DNA from: Spirosoma rigui
GTDB taxonomy: Bacteria; Bacteroidota; Bacteroidia; Cytophagales; Spirosomataceae
NCBI RefSeq assembly: GCF_002067135.1
Contig: NZ_CP020105.1
Location: 5,084,001 to 5,148,000, forward strand
Length of the DNA: 64,000 nucleotides
Reading direction: 5' to 3'
The notes beneath the pieces were generated by a model, which did no database searches, had not been told where the DNA came from, and saw nothing but the letters and a program-made list of their open reading frames with translations. Positions 16,296 to 25,362 of the stretch are shown in pieces. A program made the position numbers and the translations under genes. Each line of letters opens with the position of its first letter. Positions within the stretch are counted from its first letter, which is position 1.

Positions 16296-18920
16296 ATGAA
16301 GCCCCCTGTTCAGCCTTCGCCACCCCGCTGGGCCACCTGGCTATTAAGCCGGTTTGGTCACCCTGATACGCTCGAGGACGTAGCCGGTGACCTGCTCGAA
16401 CTCTACAGCTACTGGCTGCCGACGGTGGGCAAGCGACGCGCCGACTGGCGGTATATGCTGAATGTTTTTACGTTACTGAGGCCCCTAGCCTCATCAAAAC
16501 GACCATCTGAATACGCTTCTCCCCTTTTATCAAGTCCCGTTATGATACGCAACTACGTAAAAATCGCCTGGCGCAATCTGATTCGAAACAAGGTTTTCTC
16601 GGGTATCAACCTGCTGGGCCTATCTACGGGCATTACGGTATGCCTGCTGATTTTTCTGTTCATCATGAACGAGTTCAGCGTCGATAATTTCCACAAAAAT
16701 GGAAATAACATCTACCGGGTTATGCGAGGCATTGAAAATGAGGGCAAAGAGATAGCCGTCTCTTACCTCTCTGGCCCTTATGCACCCGCCTTGCTGACCG
16801 ACTTCAGGGGCCAGATCGCCCAGGCAGTGCGCGTAAATCCGACCGACGCCCTGGTGACCAGCCAGGACCAATCGTTTCACGAGCGTAAAATCATTGATGC
16901 TGACCCTAACTTTTTCACTTTCTTCTCTTTCCCCTTGCTGAAAGGTGATCCAGCCACCGTATTAGCCGACCCGGCGAGTGTCGTCCTTACCGAATCTACC
17001 GCCCGGAAATACTTTGGCAGCACTGACAATGCCCTGGGTAAAATCGTGAAAATCGATAAAAATCTGGCCGTAAAAGTTACGGGTATTGCGCAGGACGTAC
17101 CAGCTAACTCTCACCTGGATTTTGACCTGGTGGTACCGCTGGAAAACTACAAAGACCGGAGTTATATGAACGTCTGGATTAACAACGGTCTGTACACCTA
17201 CGTGCAACTGGCCCCTTCGGTCAGCGCAGCCCAGGTAGAGCGTAGTTTCCCACAGTTCATGGATAAGCACATGGGCCAAATCATGAAGGAGGCCGGTTAC
17301 CAGTTCAGCTTATCGCTCACACCGTTAAAGGACATCTACTTTGAGGAGTCGGCTATCGACAGCGTAAAGCACGGCGACAAGAAAGTTGTCTACATCTTCC
17401 TGTCAATTGCCATACTCATCCTGCTGGTGGCCTGCATCAATTTCATGAACCTGTCGACCGTTCGGGCGGTGGAGCGATCGAAAGAGATTGGCGTCCGTAA
17501 AGTACTGGGAGCCATTAAAGGGCACCTCGTCTGGCAGTTTATCGGGGAGTCGCTATTGCTGGCAGCCTTCTCATGCCTAATCGCCATCGGCTTACTGACC
17601 CTGGTTTTACCCTTTTACAAACAACTACTGGGCTACCCGCTGAACCTGGCTGTCTACGCGTTTCCGATTGCGCTGTTCATGATCGGCATCATTACGGTGG
17701 TGGGATTTCTGGCCGGTAGTTACCCCGCCTTTGTCCTGGCAGCATTCTCGCCCATCCAGTCGTTGAAAGGTAAATTACGGCTCGGTAAAGGAGGTACATC
17801 GCTACGGCAGATGCTGGTGGTCGTGCAGTTCAGCATTTCGATCCTGCTCATGCTCGGCACTGCCATTGGTACGCAGCAGATGAGCTACCTCAAAAACAGG
17901 CACCTGGGCTACAACAAAGAGCAGACGCTGGTAGTCCCCATCGACAATGAGGATATCTATAATTTCTTCCTGAACCACAAACCCGAACTACTGGCCCAGA
18001 GCCGCGTCGAGGCTGTGTCGATGATGTCGGGTGAGCCGGGCGGTTTTTTCGACGGGTTGATGTTCGATGTTGAAGGACATTCCAACCGGTGGAAGTCGCG
18101 AACAGAATTTGCTGATTTCGATTTCGTCAAAACGCTGGGGCTGAAAATCATTGCGGGGCGGGACTTTTCGCCCCAGTTTCCTTCCGATACGACGCGGGCG
18201 GCCCTGATCAACCGAACGGCAGCAGCCCGGCTGGGCTGGACGCCGGAGCAGGCCGTTGGCAAGTGGTTAAAAAACACCCTGCGCGATAGCACCAACCGCA
18301 TCATCGTTGGCGTGATCGACGACTTTAATTTCCTGTCCCTGAAAGAAGCAATGGAGCCGCTGGTCATCACGGCGGCCAACGACCGACGGACTGCGTTGAT
18401 CAGGCTGAAACCCGGCAACCTGACGGCTACGGTCGATATGATCCAGCAGGTGTACGCTAAAACGCGCCCGGCTTATCCGCTTGAGTACCACTTCCTGGAC
18501 CAGCAGTTTGACCAGCTGTACCGGACGGACCTACGCCAGCAAACGATTCTGAGCGTTTTTGCCGGACTGGCCATTTTTATTGCCTGTCTGGGCCTGTTCG
18601 GGCTGGCTACGTTCTCGGCGCAGCAACGTACCAAAGAGATCGGGGTTCGCAAAGTGCTTGGTGCATCCGTGGGCAGTATCGTAGAGTTGCTGTCCCGCGA
18701 TTTTCTGAAACCGGTGGGCATCGCCATTCTGGTTGCCAGTCCGATTGCCTGGTACGCCATGAGTCAGTGGCTGCAGCAGTTTGCGTACCGCATTGATATT
18801 GGGTGGTGGCCCTTTGCGCTGACGGGTCTGCTGGCCGTGGGCATTGCTCTGCTGACGGTGAGCTTCCAGAGTATCAAAGCCGCCCTGATGAACCCCGTTA
18901 GATCCCTGCGGAGCGAATAA
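16296..18920 (+). CDS. FtsX/MacB-type ABC permease with N-terminal prefix domain (2 of 4)
   Basis: An 874-residue paralogue of the previous gene, starting two bases after its stop. The prefix PPRWATWLLSRFGHPDTLEDV and GDLLELYSYWLPTVGKRRADWRY is well conserved, followed by two FtsX modules with the cytoplasmic loops ERSKEIGVRKVLGAIKGHLVWQF and QRTKEIGVRKVLGASVGSI, and the end NPVRSLRSE. The first extracytoplasmic domain differs more between paralogues than the membrane parts do. Together with genes 1 and 3 it probably makes homo- or hetero-oligomers expressed from one operon. No ATP-binding domain is in the protein or next to it. Confidence 0.93.
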   Translation: MKPPVQPSPPRWATWLLSRFGHPDTLEDVAGDLLELYSYWLPTVGKRRADWRYMLNVFTLLRPLASSKRPSEYASPLLSSPVMIRNYVKIAWRNLIRNKVFSGINLLGLSTGITVCLLIFLFIMNEFSVDNFHKNGNNIYRVMRGIENEGKEIAVSYLSGPYAPALLTDFRGQIAQAVRVNPTDALVTSQDQSFHERKIIDADPNFFTFFSFPLLKGDPATVLADPASVVLTESTARKYFGSTDNALGKIVKIDKNLAVKVTGIAQDVPANSHLDFDLVVPLENYKDRSYMNVWINNGLYTYVQLAPSVSAAQVERSFPQFMDKHMGQIMKEAGYQFSLSLTPLKDIYFEESAIDSVKHGDKKVVYIFLSIAILILLVACINFMNLSTVRAVERSKEIGVRKVLGAIKGHLVWQFIGESLLLAAFSCLIAIGLLTLVLPFYKQLLGYPLNLAVYAFPIALFMIGIITVVGFLAGSYPAFVLAAFSPIQSLKGKLRLGKGGTSLRQMLVVVQFSISILLMLGTAIGTQQMSYLKNRHLGYNKEQTLVVPIDNEDIYNFFLNHKPELLAQSRVEAVSMMSGEPGGFFDGLMFDVEGHSNRWKSRTEFADFDFVKTLGLKIIAGRDFSPQFPSDTTRAALINRTAAARLGWTPEQAVGKWLKNTLRDSTNRIIVGVIDDFNFLSLKEAMEPLVITAANDRRTALIRLKPGNLTATVDMIQQVYAKTRPAYPLEYHFLDQQFDQLYRTDLRQQTILSVFAGLAIFIACLGLFGLATFSAQQRTKEIGVRKVLGASVGSIVELLSRDFLKPVGIAILVASPIAWYAMSQWLQQFAYRIDIGWWPFALTGLLAVGIALLTVSFQSIKAALMNPVRSLRSE

Positions 18921-18923
18921 GCC

Positions 18924-21581
18924 ATGAAGCGCCCTGCCTATACCCCTCCTCCCCGCTGGGCTACCACCCTGCTCCGGCGGTGGGGACACCCCGATACGGC
19001 CGAGGAAGTGCAGGGCGATCTGCTCGAACTCTACCACTATTGGCGGCAAACGGTAGGCCAACGAGAAGCCAACTGGCGCTACATCGTCAGCGCACTGAAA
19101 CTGTTGCGGCCGCTGGCCAGACGCAAACCATCTGACTATCCATCTTCTTATATCCTGAACGCCAACATGCTACGCACGTATTTAACACTTGGCATTCGTA
19201 ACCTTGTCAAGAACAGGGTGTACTCGGCTATCAACATTGGTGGTTTGGCGCTGGGCATTGCCTGCTGCCTGCTGATCAGTCTGTATGTGTACGATGAGTT
19301 CAGCTACGACCGGTTTAACACGCATTACAAACACATTTACCGGATCATTGAACGCCAGAAGCAGGCCGACGGCATTTTCGACGTAGCGGTGACGCCGGGA
19401 CCACTGGCTGCTGCCATCGCCAAGGACTTTCCGGAAGTAGCACTTACAACCCGCGTTGGCCGGTGGCACGGATCACTGAGCCAGGGACGCCACCTGATCG
19501 AGCCTGAGCAGTTTCTGATCGTTGACCCCAGCTTTTTCAGTTTGTTCACCTTCCCCCTCGTGGTCGGGGATACGAGCACCATTTTTCGCGGCCCCAATGA
19601 AGTTATTTTCAGTGAAGCAGCCGCCGAACGTTTTTTTGGCACCGACTGGAAACAGCAGCATGTCCTTGGCCAGACCATAACGTTTAACAACGAGCAGCCG
19701 CTCAAGCTGGTGGGTATCGCCAAAAATCCGCCCGTCCAGTCACACATTCAGTTCGACGTACTGATTCCGTTCAAATGGCTGGAGCGTAACTACGAATGGA
19801 GCATGAAATGGAACAGCAATAGCTACCATACCTACGTTCAGCTCCGACCCGACCCATCCGGCGAGCCCGCCAACCCGGCAGCCTTCGGCCATAAGATCAG
19901 GGAGCAGCTCAGCCGGTATGACTCGGGCAACAAAACACCGTTGTTACTACAGCCGCTGTCAGCTATTTACCTGTATTCATCGTTCGCGTTCCAGACCGAT
20001 TACGGGAAGCGCAGCGACATTGCCTACATCCATATCTTCGTCTCGGTCGGGCTTATCGTGTTGCTCATTGCGGTCATCAACTTCATCAATCTAGCCACCG
20101 CGCGGGCATCGCAGCGCGCCAAAGAAGTTGGGGTCCGGAAGAGCGTTGGGGCCCAGCGGTCAAGCTTGATAGCGCAGTTTTTGGGCGAAGCCTTCCTGAT
20201 GACAAGCCTGTCCGTACTGTCTGCCCTTTTACTGGCCGAGCTGCTGCTACCTATCTTCAACGAGCTAGCCGCCAGAGCCAGTCGAATTCCTTATCACCTT
20301 CCGGTTTTTTGGGCGATCCTGCTCGGGATAACCGTCGTGGTCAGCCTGCTGGCGGGTCTGTATCCTGCTTTTGTCCTGTCGTCGTTTCAACCTGTCAGCG
20401 TGCTGAAGACGGGTATAGCAGGCCATTTTAGCCGGGTGCATACAGGACGGCGTTTTCGACAATCGCTGGTTGTGGGGCAGTTCGTGTTATCGATCACCCT
20501 GGCCATCAGCACCATCGTCATCTACCGCCAGCTGACGTTTATGCAAACAACAAAACTGGGTTTCGACAAGTCACACCTCCTTTATGTGAGCCTCAAAGGG
20601 AATCTGCGCGGTAAAGCCCTGGCATTTAAAGAGGCCGTAAGCCAGTTGCCGGGCGTAGACCAAGTATCCGTTGCTACGAGTAATCTGGTCGATATGAGCA
20701 ACGGCACCAACATCGAATGGGAAGGGCAATTCCCAAAGGATGCTTTTTCAATCACCCAGATGAACATCGACGCGGATTTTATCCGGACAACCGGCATGTC
20801 GATGGCTGCGGGGCGAAACTTTTCGGCGCAGATAACCAGCGATACCGCAGCGGCATTGGGTACGTACCTTGTGAACGAAACAGCCGCCAAACGTATGGGC
20901 TGGACACCCACCCGTGCGCTCGGCAAACGCGTTAAGGTTTGGGGTACCGACGGCACCATTATCGGCGTAGTAAACGACTTTCACTTCCAGCCACTACGGG
21001 TGCGCATCGAGCCATTTATTTTCCGGTTTCGGCCCAAGGAATTCTACTTCACCCTGCTGATCAAAACCAACCCGAATCTACTACCCCGTACGCTGGCCGA
21101 AGTGTCGGGTATCTACAAAAAAATGGACCCCGGTACTGCGCTTTCCTATGGCTTCGTCGACCAGGATCTAGATCGGCAATACCAATCCGAACAACGCATT
21201 GGCCGGATCATTTTCTGCTTCGCCATTCTGACGATTCTGGTTTCCTGCCTTGGTCTGTTGGGGCTGACCGCCTTCACCGCTGAGCAACGTACCAAGGAAA
21301 TTGGTATCCGTAAAGTGCTGGGGGCCTCGGTGGCCGGCATCGTCGCGCTGTTGTCCAGAGACTTTCTCAAGCTGATGCTGCTGGCCGTCGTGCTTGCTTC
21401 GCCCCTGGCTTGGTATGCCATGTCCTACTGGCTACATCATTTCGCCTACAAAACCCGCTTCGAATGGTGGATGCCCGCGCTGGCTGGTCTGCTAGCCATT
21501 GGTATCGCCCTGCTGACGATCAGTTTTCAGAGCATTAAGGCTGCCTTAGCCAATCCCGTCAGGAGTTTACGGAATGAATAG
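18924..21581 (+). CDS. FtsX/MacB-type ABC permease with N-terminal prefix domain (3 of 4)
   Basis: An 885-residue permease, three bases downstream of gene 2. It has the same prefix (PPRWATTLLRRWGHPDTAEEV, GDLLELYHYWRQTVGQREANWRY), a first membrane helix at YSAINIGGLALGIACCLLISLYVYDEF, two FtsX modules with QRAKEVGVRKSVGAQRSSLI and QRTKEIGIRKVLGASVAGI, and the ending NPVRSLRNE. A GC-rich hairpin six bases after the stop probably ends the padR-1 operon. Substrate is unknown. The tight spacing (2, 2 and 3 bases) across all four genes argues for one transcript of about 8.3 kb. Confidence 0.93.
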   Translation: MKRPAYTPPPRWATTLLRRWGHPDTAEEVQGDLLELYHYWRQTVGQREANWRYIVSALKLLRPLARRKPSDYPSSYILNANMLRTYLTLGIRNLVKNRVYSAINIGGLALGIACCLLISLYVYDEFSYDRFNTHYKHIYRIIERQKQADGIFDVAVTPGPLAAAIAKDFPEVALTTRVGRWHGSLSQGRHLIEPEQFLIVDPSFFSLFTFPLVVGDTSTIFRGPNEVIFSEAAAERFFGTDWKQQHVLGQTITFNNEQPLKLVGIAKNPPVQSHIQFDVLIPFKWLERNYEWSMKWNSNSYHTYVQLRPDPSGEPANPAAFGHKIREQLSRYDSGNKTPLLLQPLSAIYLYSSFAFQTDYGKRSDIAYIHIFVSVGLIVLLIAVINFINLATARASQRAKEVGVRKSVGAQRSSLIAQFLGEAFLMTSLSVLSALLLAELLLPIFNELAARASRIPYHLPVFWAILLGITVVVSLLAGLYPAFVLSSFQPVSVLKTGIAGHFSRVHTGRRFRQSLVVGQFVLSITLAISTIVIYRQLTFMQTTKLGFDKSHLLYVSLKGNLRGKALAFKEAVSQLPGVDQVSVATSNLVDMSNGTNIEWEGQFPKDAFSITQMNIDADFIRTTGMSMAAGRNFSAQITSDTAAALGTYLVNETAAKRMGWTPTRALGKRVKVWGTDGTIIGVVNDFHFQPLRVRIEPFIFRFRPKEFYFTLLIKTNPNLLPRTLAEVSGIYKKMDPGTALSYGFVDQDLDRQYQSEQRIGRIIFCFAILTILVSCLGLLGLTAFTAEQRTKEIGIRKVLGASVAGIVALLSRDFLKLMLLAVVLASPLAWYAMSYWLHHFAYKTRFEWWMPALAGLLAIGIALLTISFQSIKAALANPVRSLRNE

Positions 21582-21586
21582 TATGA

Positions 21587-21613
21587 TACAGCCGACCGGG
21601 ACAGTCGGCTGTA
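21587..21613 (+). terminator. Hairpin at the end of the padR-1/permease operon
   Basis: TACAGCCGAC and GTCGGCTGTA form a perfect 10-bp stem with a 7-base loop, without a clear T-run. It also lies just beyond the end of the convergent VOC gene. Confidence 0.65.
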
Positions 21614-21628
21614 CGCGCAAACACGTCA

Positions 21629-22024
21629 CTACATTTGGCGTTCGCCGAAACTGTAGCATAGCTCATCGGGGGCGACAATGAAGAGGACCTTCCACGTGAC
21701 ATCACCGTATTTCTGCTGCCGGTAGTCGGGATTTACGTTGCCAAACCCAGTTGCCCTTATTTCTGCGAACATCGTTTCGACATCGTCAACTTCGAAGAAG
21801 CATCCATCCTGCTGGGGGTCTCCCCCGTTTTCGGACAGCCCAATCCGGATGCTGTCGCGCTCAAGTGTAGCCGACGGGTGGGGTGTTTCACCGCGTGAAA
21901 GCACCCGGAAACCCAGGACGGTTTCGTAGAAAGGCAGTGCCGTTTCCAGGCTGACTACGGGCAAATTCATTCGGTCCTGCTGGTAAGGCCAGGCGTTTTT
22001 CAGCGTAGCTTTTGGTGAAAGCAT
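21629..22024 (-). CDS. VOC-superfamily (glyoxalase/bleomycin-resistance-like) protein
   Basis: A 131-residue single-domain vicinal oxygen chelate protein. It shows the typical order: N-terminal beta strand with LPVVSLETALPFYETVLGFRVL, then SATLERDSIRIGLSE, and CFFEVDDVETMFAEIRATG in the second beta-alpha-beta-beta-beta unit, ending in WKVLFIVAPDELCYSFGE with the C-terminal acidic ligand region. The function could be glyoxalase-like, resistance or dioxygenase; nothing points to one. The start at 22024 (MLSPKATLKNAW) is chosen because the open frame beyond it runs into the promoter region of padR-2 and looks non-coding. It separates the two permease loci and lies on the other strand. Confidence 0.85.
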   Translation of the reverse strand: MLSPKATLKNAWPYQQDRMNLPVVSLETALPFYETVLGFRVLSRGETPHPSATLERDSIRIGLSENGGDPQQDGCFFEVDDVETMFAEIRATGFGNVNPDYRQQKYGDVTWKVLFIVAPDELCYSFGERQM

Positions 22025-22204
22025 AAGTTCGGTTGACAAGGGTTTAGCAATCTGTTTTCTTTTTGAAACAAGAATACGGCGCTCAAAACGTAATCTTTTT
22101 ATGCTCTTACCGGGCGAGTGAAATTTTCCACCGGCTACCCGTTCGGAGCTTCCTGACACTACGTCCGCCAATGGATGGCCGGTCAGGTAAACCGTTTTCA
22201 GAAC

Positions 22205-22232
22205 CGGACACCAGCTGTACGTTTTCGGACAC
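22205..22232 (+). promoter_or_regulatory. Inverted-repeat activator site upstream of padR-2
   Basis: CGGACA, then N5, then TGTACG-N4-CGGACA (22216-22231). It matches the 13219-13246 element at 26 of 28 positions. The outer left half-site seen in locus 1 is degraded here (22195-22200). It ends 51 bases before the sigma54-type TTGG, the same as in locus 1. Confidence 0.7.
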
Positions 22233-22283
22233 GGGTATCGAGCATAACCATCGTTTTCCGGCAGGAAAAGGCATTTTTTAGAA

Positions 22284-22299
22284 TTGGCCCCGTATTTGT
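22284..22299 (+). promoter_or_regulatory. Sigma54-type (-24/-12) promoter of the padR-2/permease operon
   Basis: TTGGCCC, N5, TTG with GG at 22286-22287 and G at 22298, giving the exact GG-N10-G spacing. Same core bases and same offset from the upstream palindrome as the element at 13298. Confidence 0.65.
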
Positions 22300-22327
22300 T
22301 CTACAAAAGTTGATTATACCCGAACGG

Positions 22328-22666
22328 ATGAAACGGACATACCTGGGAGAATTTGAAGAAGTGGTGCTGCTAACGGTAGCGGTACTGGGCGAAGGGGCCT
22401 ATGGCGTCGCCATCACCGACGAGCTGGACCGGCAAACCGGCCGCTCCGTGAGCATCAGCGCGGTTCATGCCGCCCTGCATCGGCTGCAGGAAAAAGGGAT
22501 GCTCAACTCTTACTTAGGCGACGCGACCGCCGAGCGGGGTGGTCGGCGCAAACGCCTGTTCACGGTGACAGTGTTGGGCAGCCGGACGCTCCACGAAATC
22601 CGGGCCGTCCGTAACCAGCTCTGGAATTCGATTGCTCCCCAAACCTTACCGGCAGTCAGCCTATGA
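22328..22666 (+). CDS. PadR-family transcriptional regulator (second locus)
   Basis: A 112-residue PadR protein closely related to the 13343 product: KRTYLGEFEEVVLLTVAVLGEGAYGV at the start, VHAALHRLQEKGML in the reading helix, and DATAERGGRRKRLFTVT in the wing. The ATG at 22328 aligns exactly with the start of its paralogue; the frame open upstream contains the promoter elements and is not coding. Its stop codon overlaps the start of the permease gene by four bases (ATGA), which indicates translational coupling. Confidence 0.93.
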   Translation: MKRTYLGEFEEVVLLTVAVLGEGAYGVAITDELDRQTGRSVSISAVHAALHRLQEKGMLNSYLGDATAERGGRRKRLFTVTVLGSRTLHEIRAVRNQLWNSIAPQTLPAVSL

Positions 22667-25299
22667 ACACTCACCCCACCCCGCCCCGCTGGGCCGACCG
22701 TCTGCTGGAATGGTTCTGTGCCCCGCATCTGCTGGAAGAGGTGCAGGGCGATCTGTACGAACGCTTCCTCCGCAATGTAATCCTGCTGGGCGTATCCCGC
22801 GCCCGGCAACAGTACGGCCGGGAAGTGCTGAGCTTCCTGCGTCCGTTTGCCATTAAACGAAAACCCGGTCATTATGCCACTCGCGTTGTATTCAGTCCTG
22901 CCATGATACAGAACTACGTCAAAATCGCCCTCCGAAACCTGGCCCGGAACAAAGCGTACTCGGCCATTAACATCATTGGCTTGAGCATTGGGCTGGCTGC
23001 CGCCATGCTGATCATGCTCTACACCAAGGACGAGGTTAGTTACGACCGCTTCCACCCCAATCATCCCGCCATTTACCGCATTACCAGTCGGGCGTTAACA
23101 CCGGGCGGGAAAGTAAGCCGGGTTGATCCCTATACCGGCTATTTTCCCGGACCTAAATTTCACGCGGGCGTCCCGGAAATACGGTCATTTGTCCGGTACC
23201 AGGAGAATCGGAAAGACATGAAGCAGGGGCGTGAGATCAAAAGCCAGTCTGTCTACTACACCGATACCAGCTTCTTCTCGGTGTTTACCTTTCCGGTATT
23301 GAGTGGCAACCCCAGGACCGCTTTACAAAACCCCCGGTCGGTCGTGATTTCAGAAACGATGGCCGAAACGCAGTTCGGTACGACGGATGCTGTGGGTAAG
23401 ACCTTGTACTTTAAAGATGAAGACACGTTCCAGCCCTATACCGTAACGGCGGTGGCCAAAACCTGTCCGCAAAATTCATCCATCAAATTCGACGTGCTCC
23501 TGCCCCTCATCGTCAGCCCGGAAGAGATGGCTAACAATGAAAACTGGTTCAGCATCTTCATGAATACGTTTGTCGTCGTCAGTCCGGGTGCTAACCTCGC
23601 GGCCGTAGAAGCGAAGATGAACCAGGTCTACGTAGCCGATGCCCGCGCGACCATTGTGGAGATGGCCAGGAAATATGGTATCACTGAAAAAAACCAGTAC
23701 GCACTTCAACCGTTGACCGACATGCACCTGAGCCGGGAATTACCCGCCAGCAATGGGTTGGTAGACGACAGCAACCCTACCTTCTCGTACATTCTGTCGG
23801 GCATTGCCCTGTTCATTCTTCTGATTGCCTGCATCAATTTTGTGAATCTGACGGTGGCCCGTTCGCTGAAGCGGGCGAAGGAAATTGGCGTCCGGAAAGT
23901 CGTGGGTGGGGCGCGGAGTCACCTTATCGTGCAGTTTCTGGGTGAGTCGTTCATCCTGTGCCTGGTCGCCTTTTTGTTAGCCCTGGCGCTGGTTCAGCTG
24001 GCCCTGCCCACTTTTAATCAGCTGGCCAATAAGGCGCTGTCGCTGGCCTACCTGTTCGACCTGCGGCTGGTACTGGGCTACATCGCGCTTTTCATTACCA
24101 CCAGTCTGCTGGCGGGTTTTTACCCGGCGCTGGTCCTGTCGGGCTACAGTCCGGTGGCAACGCTCTACAGCCGTTTTAACCTGTCCGGAAAGAGCTACCT
24201 GCAAAAGGCTCTGGTGGTGCTGCAGTTTTCGCTGGCGTCCTTCCTCATCATTGCTTCACTGACGATCTACTCACAGTTTACGTATCTGACCAGTAAAGAC
24301 CTGGGTTACGATGACAAAAATGTTGTTGTCATCGACAAAAGGAACCTGAGCCGTAGTGAAGTCAAACTCTTTAAAGAAGCGCTGCTGAAGAACCCGAACA
24401 TTGTGGACGTTGCGCCAAAAAATGGCGGTAACTGGGGCACGGTAGCTAAAATCAATGGCGACACGCAACTGAATTTCGCCTACGAAACGGTCAATGAGGC
24501 ATACCTTCCGCTGTTCCATATACCCATTGTGCAGGGACGCAACTTCTCGCCCGACTACCCGTCTGACTCCACCCACTCGGTACTGGTCAACGAAACATTC
24601 GTCAAAAAAGCGGGCTGGAAAAACCCGATTGGCCAGGTCGTTGACTTCTGGTTTCAGGATGTTAAGCCGTTTACCGTTGTTGGGGTGGTGAAAGACCACC
24701 ACTATGAATCGCTGAACAAGGCCATAAAGCCCCAGTTGTTTACCATGAAGCCAGCCAATGAATACGGCCAAGCGTTTATCAAGCTGAAACCCAATACCGA
24801 AACGGTGAGCCTCCATTACATCGAAAAGGTATTCAAGACGTTGTTCCCCATCCACCCCTATTCCTACAAGTTTTTGGATCAGGAAAACCTGAAGCGCTAC
24901 GAGTCGGAAGCCAAGTGGAAACAAATGATGCTCTTCGGGGCCATCCTCACCATATTCATTTCCTGCATTGGCCTCTTCGGGCTGGCCACCCTCTCAGCCG
25001 AGCGACGTACCAAAGAGATCGGTATCCGGAAGGTGTTGGGCGCATCGGTACCGGGTATTGTGCAGCTACTCTCGACAGATTTTCTCCGACTCGTATCCCT
25101 CTCGTTCGTATTCGCCTTCCCGGCGGCCTGGTACGCCATGCAGGAATGGCTTAAAAACTACCCTTATCGCATCGATGTGAGTGTCTGGATGTTTGCCCTG
25201 ACCGCCTTCATTGCTATCGCCATTGCGTTTCTGACCGTGGGCTGGCAGTCGCTGCGGGCTGCCAGGATCAACCCGGTCACGAGTTTAAAATCGGAGTGA
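22663..25299 (+). CDS. FtsX/MacB-type ABC permease with N-terminal prefix domain (4 of 4)
   Basis: An 878-residue permease translationally coupled to padR-2. The prefix is recognisable but more divergent (PPRWADRLLEWFCAPHLLEEV, GDLYERFLRNVILLGVSRAR). Two FtsX modules follow, with the loops KRAKEIGVRKVVGGARSHLIVQF and RRTKEIGIRKVLGASVPGI, and the end is NPVTSLKSE. As in the first locus, no ATPase is encoded nearby. The single-permease locus looks like a copy of the first locus or its founder, since regulator, promoter and permease are all paralogous. Confidence 0.93.
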   Translation: MNTHPTPPRWADRLLEWFCAPHLLEEVQGDLYERFLRNVILLGVSRARQQYGREVLSFLRPFAIKRKPGHYATRVVFSPAMIQNYVKIALRNLARNKAYSAINIIGLSIGLAAAMLIMLYTKDEVSYDRFHPNHPAIYRITSRALTPGGKVSRVDPYTGYFPGPKFHAGVPEIRSFVRYQENRKDMKQGREIKSQSVYYTDTSFFSVFTFPVLSGNPRTALQNPRSVVISETMAETQFGTTDAVGKTLYFKDEDTFQPYTVTAVAKTCPQNSSIKFDVLLPLIVSPEEMANNENWFSIFMNTFVVVSPGANLAAVEAKMNQVYVADARATIVEMARKYGITEKNQYALQPLTDMHLSRELPASNGLVDDSNPTFSYILSGIALFILLIACINFVNLTVARSLKRAKEIGVRKVVGGARSHLIVQFLGESFILCLVAFLLALALVQLALPTFNQLANKALSLAYLFDLRLVLGYIALFITTSLLAGFYPALVLSGYSPVATLYSRFNLSGKSYLQKALVVLQFSLASFLIIASLTIYSQFTYLTSKDLGYDDKNVVVIDKRNLSRSEVKLFKEALLKNPNIVDVAPKNGGNWGTVAKINGDTQLNFAYETVNEAYLPLFHIPIVQGRNFSPDYPSDSTHSVLVNETFVKKAGWKNPIGQVVDFWFQDVKPFTVVGVVKDHHYESLNKAIKPQLFTMKPANEYGQAFIKLKPNTETVSLHYIEKVFKTLFPIHPYSYKFLDQENLKRYESEAKWKQMMLFGAILTIFISCIGLFGLATLSAERRTKEIGIRKVLGASVPGIVQLLSTDFLRLVSLSFVFAFPAAWYAMQEWLKNYPYRIDVSVWMFALTAFIAIAIAFLTVGWQSLRAARINPVTSLKSE

Positions 25300-25362
25300 T
25301 GGGATTTGTACCCAAGCCCATTTATGGGCAACTTGCCGCTCTGTTGACGTTATGCGCTTTTT

